Part shown: positions 1-7,614 of the stretch, one piece after another | Layout of the letters: each line of letters opens with the position of its first letter | Numbering within the stretch: position 1 is the stretch's first letter | Source: DASTYK01 sp964384585 | GTDB taxonomy: Bacteria; Gemmatimonadota; Gemmatimonadetes; Longimicrobiales; RSA9 | DNA: 26,247 nt | Direction of reading: 5' to 3' | Assembly: GCA_964384585.1 (NCBI GenBank) | Contig: CAYLME010000032.1 | Span: 1-26,247, forward strand | Made by a program: the position numbers and the translations under genes | Notes under the pieces: generated by a model | What the model was told of the DNA's origin: nothing | The model's input: only the letters and a program-made list of their open reading frames with translations | The model's database searches: none

Positions 1-459
1 ACCCGGCAGATCGCCAAGGAAGGACGCTCCAAGGTGCTCGTCCTCACCATGCACGCAGAGGACGAATACCTCCTCGCCGTACTCGAGGCCGGCGGCAGCG
101 GCTACGTGCGCAAGACGTCCGCAGATGAGGACCTCATCAGCGCCATCCGCACCGTCGCCCGCGACGAGGTGTTCCTCTACCCGAACGCCGCGAAGCTGCT
201 GCTCCAGGGCTTTCGCGTGAAGAAGGAGGAACAGGCCAACGATCCGCTCAAGAAGCTGACGGACCGCGAACGCGATGTGATGGCAATGACCGCTGAAGGG
301 TTCTCGTCGAGCGAGATCGGCGAGAAGCTGTTCATCTCACCGAAGACCGTCGATACCTACCGCTCGCGGATCATGGAGAAGCTCGGCCTTACGCACCGCT
401 CCGAGCTGGTGCGCTTCGCGCTGAATGCAGGGCTGCTCAAGCCGGAGAAGGAGCAGTAG
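1..459 (+). CDS. NarL/FixJ-type response regulator, LuxR HTH (5' truncated by window edge)
   Basis: Two-component DNA-binding response regulator. The reading frame is open from the first base, so the start codon and the phosphoacceptor aspartate lie outside the window. What remains (152 codons) begins inside the receiver domain: the conserved switch Thr is in VLTMH (local residue 16) and the conserved Lys in GYVRKTS (local residue 38). After a short linker comes a LuxR-type helix-turn-helix (about local residues 87-149, LTDRERDVMAM through the SPKTVDTYRSRI recognition region). This architecture is that of NarL/FixJ regulators, where phosphorylation by a sensor kinase exposes the HTH for promoter binding. 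The partner kinase is probably upstream, outside the window. Target genes cannot be told from the sequence. The family call is firm. Confidence 0.93.
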   Translation, partial: TRQIAKEGRSKVLVLTMHAEDEYLLAVLEAGGSGYVRKTSADEDLISAIRTVARDEVFLYPNAAKLLLQGFRVKKEEQANDPLKKLTDRERDVMAMTAEGFSSSEIGEKLFISPKTVDTYRSRIMEKLGLTHRSELVRFALNAGLLKPEKEQ

Positions 460-505
460 GCGACGCGGGCCGCGGCTGCGCTCGTCGCATGGCGACTTCG
501 ACAGC

Positions 506-647
506 ATTCTACCACGGAGATCACTGAGAACACGGAGGTCGGCATGGAGGGTGCTGCACACAGGATCTGATTCGCTGTGGAGCACGTATTCCTGAAACGG
601 TCCTCCAGGGATGTCCCCGGTGTTCTCCGCGTCCTCCGTGGTAGAAT
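506..647. repeat. Imperfect long inverted repeat with CACGGAG sub-repeats
   Basis: Two 27-nt arms, 506-532 and 621-647, are inverted copies matching at about 23 of 27 positions. ATTCTACCACGGAG is exact in both, and GAGAACA is exact at the inner ends. An 88-nt spacer separates them. CACGGAG recurs inside the left arm (513-519 and 531-537). The element fills the gap between two convergent genes and has no open reading frame of note. It could be a dispersed REP/MITE-like element, or a large hairpin acting as a two-way terminator. There is no T tract, so a simple intrinsic terminator is less likely. Confidence 0.6.
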
Positions 648-658
648 ATGAGTCCGGA

Positions 659-1591
659 TCAGCCGCGCATCACTTCCGCCAGGCCGTTACCATCCACCAG
701 TGCGTGCGGGCTGTCCGCAGGCGGACGATAGAGCAGCACCGGCATCATCGTTCCGCGTACTACCTTGTCCGCCACGCTGCCGAGCCTGACACGCGACCAG
801 CCGCCGCGTCCGTGCGTCGCAAGCGCAACGAGGTCGACGCCGTTCAGGGCGGCGTATTCCAGGATGGCGACGGCCGGTGATGCGTGTACTTCGACCGCAA
901 CACCGACGTCCACGTCGTCCGGCAACACGGCCGCAGTGTCGTTCAGGTAGCGCAGCGCCAGTCCGCGCTCCGCCTCCGGCACATCGATGCCGTCGTCCTT
1001 CGGCGGCACCACCTGCAACAGCGTGATACGCGCGCCCGAGAGCTGCGCAATCGCCAGTGCCGGCGGCAGGATCCCCTCCGACAGATCCGACCCGTCGAGC
1101 GGGATCAGCATGTGCGAGGTCTGCGGCTCGCACGTGAGGACGATGTCCTCGTCGCGCGGGCGCAGCAGCAATACCGGCACGCTCGTGCGGCGCACAACTG
1201 CATCCGCCACACTGCCCAGCCACGCACGGCTGATCCCGCCACGACCATGCGTCGTCATCACAATGAGATCGACGCCGGCGTCGGTCGCATAGGAAATGAG
1301 CGTTGGCACGGTCGGCGCACTCAGAAGTTCGGTGCGAACCGCAATGCCGCACGTCTGCAGCACTCGGTCCGCAATCTTCGCCAGGTAGCCGGCCTCCTGG
1401 TCCCGGAGGGCCCGATCCAGATTCGGGTCGTACGGCGCACCGCTCACCGGGTACATCGGCGGCAGCGGCGGCTCGTGACAGTGTACCACGTGGACGCGCG
1501 CCCCGGTCTTCCGGGCAATGCCCACTGCAACCGGCAGCGCATGCTCACCAAATCGTGAGTTGTCCAGCGGAACCAGGATCGTGGCGGCCAT
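659..1591 (-). CDS. Tandem-domain universal stress protein (UspA family)
   Basis: Cytoplasmic universal stress protein with two Usp domains in one chain (310 aa, roughly 1-145 and 155-295). Each domain starts with the usual beta-strand (ATILVPLDNS; MLIPLDGSDLS) and ends with a nucleotide-binding loop of the form xxHGRGG..LGSVAD followed by VPVLLLRP or MPVLLYRP. The family ATP motif is G-2X-G-9X-G(S/T); here the first Gly is Thr in domain 1 and Ala in domain 2, while the second Gly and the GS are kept, so nucleotide binding is likely but not certain. I chose the ATG at 1591 over the one at 1618 because GGGAG lies about 7 nt before it. Such proteins are typically induced by starvation or respiratory stress. 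The gene is convergent with the response regulator. Confidence 0.93.
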   Translation of the reverse strand: MAATILVPLDNSRFGEHALPVAVGIARKTGARVHVVHCHEPPLPPMYPVSGAPYDPNLDRALRDQEAGYLAKIADRVLQTCGIAVRTELLSAPTVPTLISYATDAGVDLIVMTTHGRGGISRAWLGSVADAVVRRTSVPVLLLRPRDEDIVLTCEPQTSHMLIPLDGSDLSEGILPPALAIAQLSGARITLLQVVPPKDDGIDVPEAERGLALRYLNDTAAVLPDDVDVGVAVEVHASPAVAILEYAALNGVDLVALATHGRGGWSRVRLGSVADKVVRGTMMPVLLYRPPADSPHALVDGNGLAEVMRG

Positions 1592-1903
1592 GGCTTCTCC
1601 CTGCCCGTTGATGCTCACCCGAACACTACTCGCCGCGCATCCCTGGAAGTGTCGGGGGGATGCTTATGCTTCGTCGGGAAAACGGCGGCATACCGGCTAC
1701 TGCTCCGCTCGCGGGATGCGCGTGTCCCGCTAATGCGACGCGGACGCCCGTCCGTGCCTGACGGAAATTGCCGAAGTGGTTGTGTGTGACCGACTTGGAC
1801 GATTCGTCCGATCGGCGTGCAACTCGCGAGGGGGTTCCTGCGTTCCAATGGGGGTAGGGTGTTCGTCTCAAGCATGCCTGACCCTGTACCCGGAGACCCG
1901 ATC
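1592..1903. other. Divergent intergenic region, no gene seen
   Basis: This 312-nt gap separates the universal stress gene (minus) from the small membrane protein gene (plus), so it must carry both promoters. I cannot assign -35/-10 boxes with confidence. Three small dyads are visible: GCGGGA (1711-1716) with TCCCGC (1725-1730); CGGACG-CC-CGTCCG (1741-1754); and GGACGA-T-TCGTCC (1797-1809). The last is compact enough to be a regulator site, but nothing else supports that. Confidence 0.4.
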
Positions 1904-2185
1904 ATGGCACGATCTACAGATAGAACGAGTGCTGCACTCCTCGTCGCAGCAGTGGTGCTGGTGGCTGGATCCTTTGCCGGCTTCAGCTTCGGTGCGACCG
2001 GCGGGGACCTGCGCAACGTGAACACGGCAACGCCGCTGCTGTTGCAGTCGACATCCGTCGCCACGAAAGAGGACGTACCGTGCATCAAGCCCGAACACCT
2101 GCACACGACGCCCTCGCCTGCTGCGCAGTCCGCACCGGCACCAGTCACACGCCCCGGAGCGCAGGTCCGCCCGACCACTACCTGA
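1904..2185 (+). CDS. Small membrane-anchored or secreted protein, unrecognised
   Basis: A 93-aa protein that I do not recognise. The N-terminus (MARSTDRTSAA) is followed by one hydrophobic segment (about residues 10-32, LLVAAVVLVAGSFAGFSFGA) that would act as a signal anchor or signal peptide. The rest is a short Thr/Pro/Ala-rich tail with a single Cys (residue near 62). The start at 1904 has GGAG 8 nt upstream; a longer in-frame start at 1817 lacks such a site. The gene stands alone, followed by about 200 nt before the sdpR palindrome. The low-complexity tail suggests an extracytoplasmic linker rather than an enzyme. That this is a real gene rests on the ribosome site and the hydrophobic segment only. 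Confidence 0.5.
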   Translation: MARSTDRTSAALLVAAVVLVAGSFAGFSFGATGGDLRNVNTATPLLLQSTSVATKEDVPCIKPEHLHTTPSPAAQSAPAPVTRPGAQVRPTTT

Positions 2186-2355
2186 GGCCGGGTAGCAGAG
2201 CGACGCGCCGGACACCGGCGCTTCCTGACGTGCCGCATGACAGGCGCTTCGAACAGCCGCAGCAGCGGTCGCAACCAGCCGCAGCATCAGATATCATCCG
2301 CCCCATCTGCCCGCGCCATCCTGACCAGATCATTGACGCGCGACTGTCCCGGCCC

Positions 2356-2383
2356 CCATATTTAGACAGATGTCTAAATATGG
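2356..2383. promoter_or_regulatory. Perfect 13-bp palindromic operator before sdpR-like gene
   Basis: CCATATTTAGACA (2356-2368) and TGTCTAAATATGG (2371-2383) are exact inverted copies separated by GA. The right arm runs straight into the GGAG ribosome site and the ATG at 2393. The AT-rich core stands out in this GC-rich DNA. It is placed to be the operator of the ArsR/SdpR-type repressor encoded just downstream, which would give autoregulation. A related site, sharing TTAGA-N6-TCTAA, sits before the hydrolase gene at 10920. Confidence 0.8.
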
Positions 2384-2392
2384 AGAGGCGGG

Positions 2393-2659
2393 ATGGATAA
2401 CACGATGCGGGCGCTGGCGGACCCGACACGCAGGGAGATTCTGCGGCGGCTACGTGAGCGGGACATGACGGCGGGCGAGATCGGGGCGCTGTTCCCGATC
2501 ACGGCGGCGTCGACGTCGCATCACCTGTCGGTGTTGAAGGAGGCGGGGCTGGTGCAGGCGGAGCGGGACGGGCGGAGCATCGTATATTCGCTGGACGCGA
2601 CGGTCTTCCAGGAACTGATGAAAGAACTGCTGGAGTTTTCCGGCGTGGGAGGTGACTGA
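2393..2659 (+). CDS. ArsR-family winged-helix repressor, SdpR-like
   Basis: Small DNA-binding repressor, 88 aa, essentially a single ArsR winged helix-turn-helix: MRALADPTRREILRRL (helices 1-2), MTAGEIGALF then TAASTSHHLSVLKEAGLV (recognition region, residues about 25-55), and the wing AERDGRSIVYSL. It has no cysteines and no metal-binding motif, which separates it from ArsR/SmtB metal sensors and fits the SdpR-type autorepressors of SdpI. GGAG lies 7 nt before the ATG. The stop codon overlaps the start of the SdpI gene (TGATG), so the two are translationally coupled. In Bacillus, SdpI sequesters SdpR at the membrane when the toxin SdpC is bound; no SdpC-like gene is visible here, so the inducing signal is unknown. 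The palindrome directly upstream is the likely operator. Confidence 0.9.
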   Translation: MDNTMRALADPTRREILRRLRERDMTAGEIGALFPITAASTSHHLSVLKEAGLVQAERDGRSIVYSLDATVFQELMKELLEFSGVGGD

Positions 2660-3312
2660 TGAAGTGGAAGTGGGTGGGGCCGGTTCTGATCGTTGCGATG
2701 CTGGCGCTGGCGCTGTGGGCGTTTCCGCGCCTGCCGGCCGAGGTGCCATCGCACTGGAACGCGCAGGGGGAGGTGGACGGGTGGTCGGGGCGGTGGATCG
2801 TCTTCCTGCCCGCCGGCGTGTCGCTGCTCCTGTGGCTGTTGATGCAGGGGCTGCGGCGTGTGGACCCGCGTTCCGCGAACTACCAGCGCTTCGAGCCGAC
2901 GTTCTGGCTGGTTGTGAACCTGATCATCGGCTTCATGGCGGTCGTGCACGTGATGACGATCGGCGTTGCGCTCGAGTGGCCGATGCCGGCGGTGGACCGG
3001 ATCATGATCGCTAGTCTCGGCGTGATGTTTCTCGTTCTGGGGAACGTGCTGCCGCGCGTGCGGTCGAACTGGTGGATGGGAGTGCGCACGCCGTGGACGC
3101 TGTCGAGCGAACGCGTCTGGCGCTCGACGCACCGGCTGGCGGGGATCACGTTCGTGCTGGGTGGTCTCATCGTGCTGGCGGGTCTGTTGCTGCCACCCGG
3201 CTGGCGGTTCTACTCGGTCATGGCTGCGATCGCCGTGAGTGCGTTCGTGCCGGCGGTCTGGTCGTGGTACGACTTTCAGCGCGAGCAGCGCGAGCACACC
3301 AACTCGACCTGA
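2659..3312 (+). CDS. SdpI-family membrane protein (DUF1648 plus SdpI domain)
   Basis: Integral membrane protein of 217 aa with about six membrane segments (near residues 5-23, 47-65, 83-103, 113-131, 162-180 and 186-204). The N-terminal DUF1648 signature is LPAEVPSHWNAQGEVDGW (25-42). The SdpI signature NWWMGVRTPWTLSSERVW (137-154) follows the fourth segment. SdpI proteins act as immunity/signal-transduction factors that protect against a membrane toxin and hold the SdpR repressor at the membrane. The overlap with the upstream repressor gene supports a two-gene operon. No killing-factor gene is nearby, so a general envelope-stress sensor is as likely as toxin immunity. Confidence 0.9.
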   Translation: MKWKWVGPVLIVAMLALALWAFPRLPAEVPSHWNAQGEVDGWSGRWIVFLPAGVSLLLWLLMQGLRRVDPRSANYQRFEPTFWLVVNLIIGFMAVVHVMTIGVALEWPMPAVDRIMIASLGVMFLVLGNVLPRVRSNWWMGVRTPWTLSSERVWRSTHRLAGITFVLGGLIVLAGLLLPPGWRFYSVMAAIAVSAFVPAVWSWYDFQREQREHTNST

Positions 3313-3316
3313 TCCG

Positions 3317-3751
3317 CTAGGTCGCAGGGAATCGGCTGCCGTACCGCTCGATCCATTCGCGTGCGGCGGCCTCCCTGGTCAGCATGCGTCCCTCCCCCGC
3401 GAGCTGCCTGCGATACTGCTCGATTGCGCAGACCTGCTCGACCATGCGTGCCCGAAACGCGTCGTTGTCATCGAGGAACTGCACCCCGACATGACAGCTG
3501 TCCTCCTCGCGCCGCGTCCATACGACGCGTGCGCGGGCCGAGAATGGCGGCTGTACGGAATCGATGCGTATGTCCACGAGCGTGCCGACGGGCAGGTCAT
3601 CGTCCGAGAGGAAGGAGAGGCCGCCGACGCTGACGTTGACGCCCGTGCGCATATGCGGCGGCTGTCCGGTGACGGTGTGTACCTCGATCGGCACGTCAGC
3701 GGTGTGACGGATGAAGCGGCGTCGGTTGTCGGGCGTCGCGGAATTCGGCAC
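3317..3751 (-). CDS. PilZ-domain cyclic-di-GMP binding protein
   Basis: Cytoplasmic receptor for cyclic di-GMP, about 144 aa. The PilZ domain carries both ligand motifs: the RxxxR loop in NRRRFIRH and the (D/N)xSxxG motif as NVSVGG, followed by LSFLSDDDLPVGTLVDI and the barrel strand ARARVVWTR. The C-terminal 50 residues are predicted helical (AFRARMVEQVCAIEQYRRQL). The GTG at 3751 has GGAGG 4 nt upstream, a slightly short spacing. An ATG at 3778 would add nine residues but has no ribosome site. The gene is divergent from the DinB-like gene and convergent with sdpI (4-nt gap). It may report the same second messenger that the HD-GYP protein at 20965 degrades. Its output target is not evident. 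Confidence 0.88.
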   Translation of the reverse strand: MPNSATPDNRRRFIRHTADVPIEVHTVTGQPPHMRTGVNVSVGGLSFLSDDDLPVGTLVDIRIDSVQPPFSARARVVWTRREEDSCHVGVQFLDDNDAFRARMVEQVCAIEQYRRQLAGEGRMLTREAAAREWIERYGSRFPAT

Positions 3752-3996
3752 AGCGCCTCCGTGGCAGGGTGGCTGCATCGCGATCGCAAGATGCGTTCAA
3801 CCGGCGTTCCGGCACCAGCTTCGCATGCGACGTCGACGTGAGCCGCGTTCGGAGCTCGCATCGTTCGCGGCGGCCGCCGCTGCAAGGGCATCGCGGCTGG
3901 ACGGATGTTTGTCTTGATCCGGCGCGGGGCCCGTCGAATCTTTCAACCTGCCCCCGGGGCCGCAGACCCGCTGTTCCTCGCAGCCGGAGCGCGCCG

Positions 3997-4521
3997 ATGG
4001 ACCTTACCGACGTGCGGCAGCTCATGACGCATATGGCGTGGGCCGACGCCCTCGCCTGGCGATGCGTACTTGGTGCGCCCGCCGCCCACGACGACGAACG
4101 CGCGCGGCACCTGCTCATGCATGTGCACGTCGTGCAGAATGCGTACGTCACGATCTGGCGGCGCGAGCCACTTGCAGTGCCCGCGGCGAACGCGTTTCCG
4201 AAGCTTGCCGACCTATATGCGTGGGGGATGGCGCAGCACGAAGCGATCGCCGCATACGCCGAGCGGTTGCGCGCGGATGCGCTCGATCGGCCGGTCGCGT
4301 TTCCGTGGGCGTCGGAACTGGGCGAGGACTATCCGCACCGCTACGGGGCCACGATGGCAGAGACGTTCCAGCAGGTCGCGCTGCATTCGGCGCATCACCG
4401 GGCGCAGCTGCTGACACGGCTGCGTGAGCTGGACGCGAAGCCGCCGCTCGTGGACTTCATCGCGTGGGTGTGGCTGGGCAAGCCGCAGCCCGACTGGCGG
4501 CCGGTGCGAATGCGCGCGTGA
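3997..4521 (+). CDS. DinB-family (DUF664-like) four-helix metal-binding protein
   Basis: A 174-aa protein of the DinB/YfiT four-helix-bundle superfamily. It starts with the typical helix (LMTHMAWADALAWRCVL). A His-containing second helix is LLMHVHVVQNAY (His42 and/or His44), and the C-terminal HxxxH motif is ALHSAHHRAQLL (His130 and His134). These three histidines would bind one divalent metal. Family members include mycothiol- or bacillithiol-dependent transferases and DNA-damage-inducible proteins; the substrate here is unknown. GGAG lies 8 nt upstream of the chosen ATG; upstream in-frame ATGs would add an Arg-rich, non-homologous leader. It stands alone, convergent with the M16 protease gene. 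Confidence 0.87.
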   Translation: MDLTDVRQLMTHMAWADALAWRCVLGAPAAHDDERARHLLMHVHVVQNAYVTIWRREPLAVPAANAFPKLADLYAWGMAQHEAIAAYAERLRADALDRPVAFPWASELGEDYPHRYGATMAETFQQVALHSAHHRAQLLTRLRELDAKPPLVDFIAWVWLGKPQPDWRPVRMRA

Positions 4522-4553
4522 CTGCGACCCGTCGTGCCTCTGTGATGTCCGTG

Positions 4554-7403
4554 TCAGGGCCCTGCCTGACCGTCTGCTTCCGGTAGCAGTGACACCCTGA
4601 CATACCGCTGCAGCGACAGGTACCGGCGTGCTGCCTCGCTGATCGCATCGGGCGTCAGTGCGTCGATCAGGGCGCGCTGTCGCTCGGGTGAGATCGGCGC
4701 TTCACCCGTCAGCTGTCTCCCTGACAGGTTCGCCAGCCAGTAGCCATTCTGTCGGAGCCCCTGCTCCAGCTCACGCCGCTGGATCTCCTGCACGTGCTGC
4801 ACGGTCTCGGCCGACGGTGGCTGCTCCTGCAGCCGAGCGATCTCGGCGAGGGCGGCGGCAGCGAGAGCGTCGAGCGAGTCGGGCGCGGCGCCGAAGGCGA
4901 GCGTGACAGAGTAGTTCTGCCATGGCGCGTGGGCGTAGCCGGCACCAACGCTCACGCCGTACGTACCGCCGCGCTCCTCGCGCAGTTCGTCGCGAAGGCG
5001 GATCTCCAGTACATCGGCGAGTGAGCGCAGGAGGTGGCGGTTGCGCTCGTCGAACTCGAACGGGCCCGTGAAGACGATACGTGTCATGGCCTGCGGCTCG
5101 AGGCCCTTGCGTACGACCTTCTCGACCACGCCTTCCGGCGGGCGCACGCCGTGGTCGATGACCTGCTCGGTGCCCGGCTGTGCAGGCAGCGAGCCGAGGT
5201 AGCGCTCCACCAGCGGGCGCAGCGACGCCGTATCGATCGTGCCGACGAACGTGAACGCGAAGTCGTCGGCATCGGCGAAGCGTCCGCGGTAGAATTCCAG
5301 CCCCTCGTCGAGCGACCACTGCCGGATCGTTGCAGTGTCCACGCGCAGGTTGCGGGGATGGTTCTGCGTCATGGTCGCGCTGAGCGTGTCGCTGAAGGCA
5401 GCCTGCGGCGACGCGGCCTGGTTCACCAGCACTGCCTGCGTGCGGTCGCGCAGCGATGCGAACGCCGTGCTGTCCACGCGGGGTGCAGTGAATGCAAGGT
5501 GCACGAGCTGAAGCGCGGTCTCCACGTCGCTCGGTGCTGCAGCGCCGTGGATCTCCTCGGTCGTTGTGCCGATCGCGGGAGAAACGGACACGGCCCTGCC
5601 GGCGAGCGCCTTCTGCAGCTGGGTCGCACTGAACGCACCGAAGCCCATGGTCTGCACGGTTGGGGCGGCGAGCGACGCGGACAGCAGTACGTCCGTCGTT
5701 GCGAGTGAAGTACCACCTGCGCTCACTCCGGCGAACAGTATTTCATCGTCCCGGAAGTCGGTCGGCTTGACGAGTACGCGGATCCCGTTGGCGAGTGTCC
5801 ATTCGGTCACGCCAATGTCGTCGAGCGAGCGTGTCGCCACGACGCGGCCGGGTTCCGGCGGCGCTGGAAGCAGCGGCTCGCCGACGGCATCGTCGCTCCA
5901 TGCGGTGATGGTGGATTCCGCGACGCGTGCGTCCACCGCACGCAGCTCCTGCGCGGTCGGCCCATCGAGCCCGTCCTTCTGCGGCATCTGCACGACGATC
6001 GTGCGGCCGGCGCGGCTCAGCCACTCAGCGGCAACGGCGTTCACGTCCGCGAGTGTGATTGACGGCAGCAGTCGCTGCGCCTGCTCGAACTCCCAGGCAA
6101 TGCCGGGCGCGGGCTCGTCCTCGAGAAAGTGACGTGCGTACTCTGCAGCGTACGTGGCCGAATTCGTCTTCTCGCGCTCGGCATAGGCGAGCTCGTAGCC
6201 GCGCAGCAGGTTCGCCTGTGCACGCTCGAGCTCGGTCCCGGTGAAACCGTGGCGCGCGACGCGCGTCGCCTCCGTGAGCAGTGCGTCGAGGCCTCGCAGC
6301 ACGCCCGCGTCGGGCACGACGGCGGCCAGGACATAGGCGTCGGCGGCGCGTACGAAACTGCCAGCCTGGGAGGCCGCCCCCACGAATGGCGGATCGGCCG
6401 CCTGTGTCAGCTCGGAGAAACGCGCGTTCAGCATGCCGTTGTAGAGCGACGTCACCAGGCTCTCGCGGAAGGCGCTGACGCTGTTCGGGTCGCGCGCAGG
6501 GCGCAGCCAGTACACCTCGACGCGCGTGTTCGTAGCTTCGACGTCACGCGCGACGACGACACGCGTGGTATCTGGTGCGGTCAGTCCATGCTCCGGACGC
6601 GCAGCGGCGTTCGTCGCAGCAGGGACGGCACCCAGCTCCGCACGCAGCACCGACTCGACCGCGTCCGCATCGAAACCCCCCACGGCGATGACCGCCATCA
6701 GGTCCGGCCTGTACCAGCTCTCGTAATACGCGCGCAGCGCGCCGGGATCGAACGACTCGAGGCTTTCGCGCGTGCCGATCGGCAGGCGCTCGCCATACAT
6801 CGAGCCGGCGAAGAGGACGGGGAAGATCTGCTGACGCATGCGCTCGGCGGAACCCTGGCCCAGGCGCCACTCCTCGATCACGACACCGCGTTCCTTGCGC
6901 ACCTCCGCGGTATCCAGCGTCACCGCACTCGCCCAGTCCGCAAGGATGCGGAAGCCCTGCCGCAGGAAGTCACCGCTGTCCGTCGGGACCGTGAGCATGT
7001 AGACGGTCTCGTCGAACGACGTGTAGGCGTTCAGGTCCGCGCCGAAGCGCATCCCGATGCTTTCCAGGTAATCGATGATCGCCTGCTTCTCGAAGCGCGC
7101 CGTCCCGTTGAACGCCATGTGTTCGACGAAGTGCGCGAGCCCGCGCTGGTCCTCCGTTTCGAGCACGGAGCCGGCGTTCACGACCAGCCGCAGTTCCGCC
7201 CGTTCCTCCGGCCGACTGTTCTCGCGGATGTAGTAGCGCATGCCGTTCGCGAGCGTGCCGGCGCGCACCGCGGGGTCGAGCGGCAGCGTATCGGGCTGCA
7301 CGGCTGCGGGCGAGGGCGCGATCTGTTGCGCGTGTACGGTCGGCGCGGCGAACAGCAGCGCGAGCACGAGGTAGAGCGGGAACGATGAGGCACGACGTCG
7401 CAT
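4554..7403 (-). CDS. Secreted M16-family zinc protease (pitrilysin-like, two M16 repeats)
   Basis: Exported zinc metalloprotease of 949 aa, the usual size for PqqL/pitrilysin-type members. A signal peptide (residues 1-25, cut after PTVHA before QQ) directs it to the periplasm or outside. The first M16 domain holds the inverted zinc motif HFVEH (His91, Glu94, His95), with the third ligand probably Glu171 in VRKERGVVIEEW. The second half repeats the fold (about 510-900, ANGIRVLVKPTDFRDDE onward) but has no HxxEH, as expected for the non-catalytic half that closes over the substrate. It probably degrades peptides outside the cytoplasm. The ATG at 7403 has GGAGG 4 nt upstream; the longer frame to 7736 is Arg/Pro-rich noise. 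A TATAGT -10 candidate lies about 31 nt upstream. Confidence 0.94.
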   Translation of the reverse strand: MRRRASSFPLYLVLALLFAAPTVHAQQIAPSPAAVQPDTLPLDPAVRAGTLANGMRYYIRENSRPEERAELRLVVNAGSVLETEDQRGLAHFVEHMAFNGTARFEKQAIIDYLESIGMRFGADLNAYTSFDETVYMLTVPTDSGDFLRQGFRILADWASAVTLDTAEVRKERGVVIEEWRLGQGSAERMRQQIFPVLFAGSMYGERLPIGTRESLESFDPGALRAYYESWYRPDLMAVIAVGGFDADAVESVLRAELGAVPAATNAAARPEHGLTAPDTTRVVVARDVEATNTRVEVYWLRPARDPNSVSAFRESLVTSLYNGMLNARFSELTQAADPPFVGAASQAGSFVRAADAYVLAAVVPDAGVLRGLDALLTEATRVARHGFTGTELERAQANLLRGYELAYAEREKTNSATYAAEYARHFLEDEPAPGIAWEFEQAQRLLPSITLADVNAVAAEWLSRAGRTIVVQMPQKDGLDGPTAQELRAVDARVAESTITAWSDDAVGEPLLPAPPEPGRVVATRSLDDIGVTEWTLANGIRVLVKPTDFRDDEILFAGVSAGGTSLATTDVLLSASLAAPTVQTMGFGAFSATQLQKALAGRAVSVSPAIGTTTEEIHGAAAPSDVETALQLVHLAFTAPRVDSTAFASLRDRTQAVLVNQAASPQAAFSDTLSATMTQNHPRNLRVDTATIRQWSLDEGLEFYRGRFADADDFAFTFVGTIDTASLRPLVERYLGSLPAQPGTEQVIDHGVRPPEGVVEKVVRKGLEPQAMTRIVFTGPFEFDERNRHLLRSLADVLEIRLRDELREERGGTYGVSVGAGYAHAPWQNYSVTLAFGAAPDSLDALAAAALAEIARLQEQPPSAETVQHVQEIQRRELEQGLRQNGYWLANLSGRQLTGEAPISPERQRALIDALTPDAISEAARRYLSLQRYVRVSLLPEADGQAGP

Positions 7404-7433
7404 GAGTCCTCCGGACAGGATGAGCCGAGCCGG

Positions 7434-7439
7434 ACTATA
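7434..7439 (-). promoter_or_regulatory. Candidate -10 box (TATAGT) for the M16 protease gene
   Basis: On the minus strand the hexamer TATAGT ends 30 nt before the ATG at 7403, giving a plausible short leader containing GGAGG. The matching -35 region (TGGTAC about 18 nt further upstream) is poor, so the call is weak. The 48-nt direct repeats lie just upstream. Confidence 0.35.
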
Positions 7440-7453
7440 CACGGAAACGCCCG

Positions 7454-7539
7454 GATGGTACCAGCCCGGGGTCGGGTTGCGCCGCACGCGTATGGATGAT
7501 CGAATGGTGCAGGCCCGCTTCGGGTTGCGCCGCACCCGT
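7454..7539. repeat. Two direct repeats (about 37 nt, spaced 48 nt) in a divergent promoter region
   Basis: CGGGTTGCGCCGCAC is exact at 7473-7487 and 7521-7535. Similarity extends left through ATGGT-C-AG-CCCG (7455 and 7504) and right to CGT. The repeats sit in the 211-nt gap between the divergent M16 and hydrolase genes, upstream of the candidate -10 box of the former, a position suited to a regulator binding twice. They could also be remnants of a duplication. Confidence 0.6.
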
Positions 7540-7614
7540 GCGCGCGACAGCTTCGCCAGCGTGGCCCCGTGGTCTGTGCATCCGGCAGGCCGGACTCCCC
7601 GCTCACACCGAACC

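Noticed and set aside
1615..2274. 219-residue minus-strand frame
   Set aside because: Low-complexity Arg/Ser/Pro composition, overlaps the small membrane protein gene, no ribosome site.
6129..7388. 419-residue open frame antisense to the M16 protease
   Set aside because: Shadow frame opposite the conserved HxxEH region.
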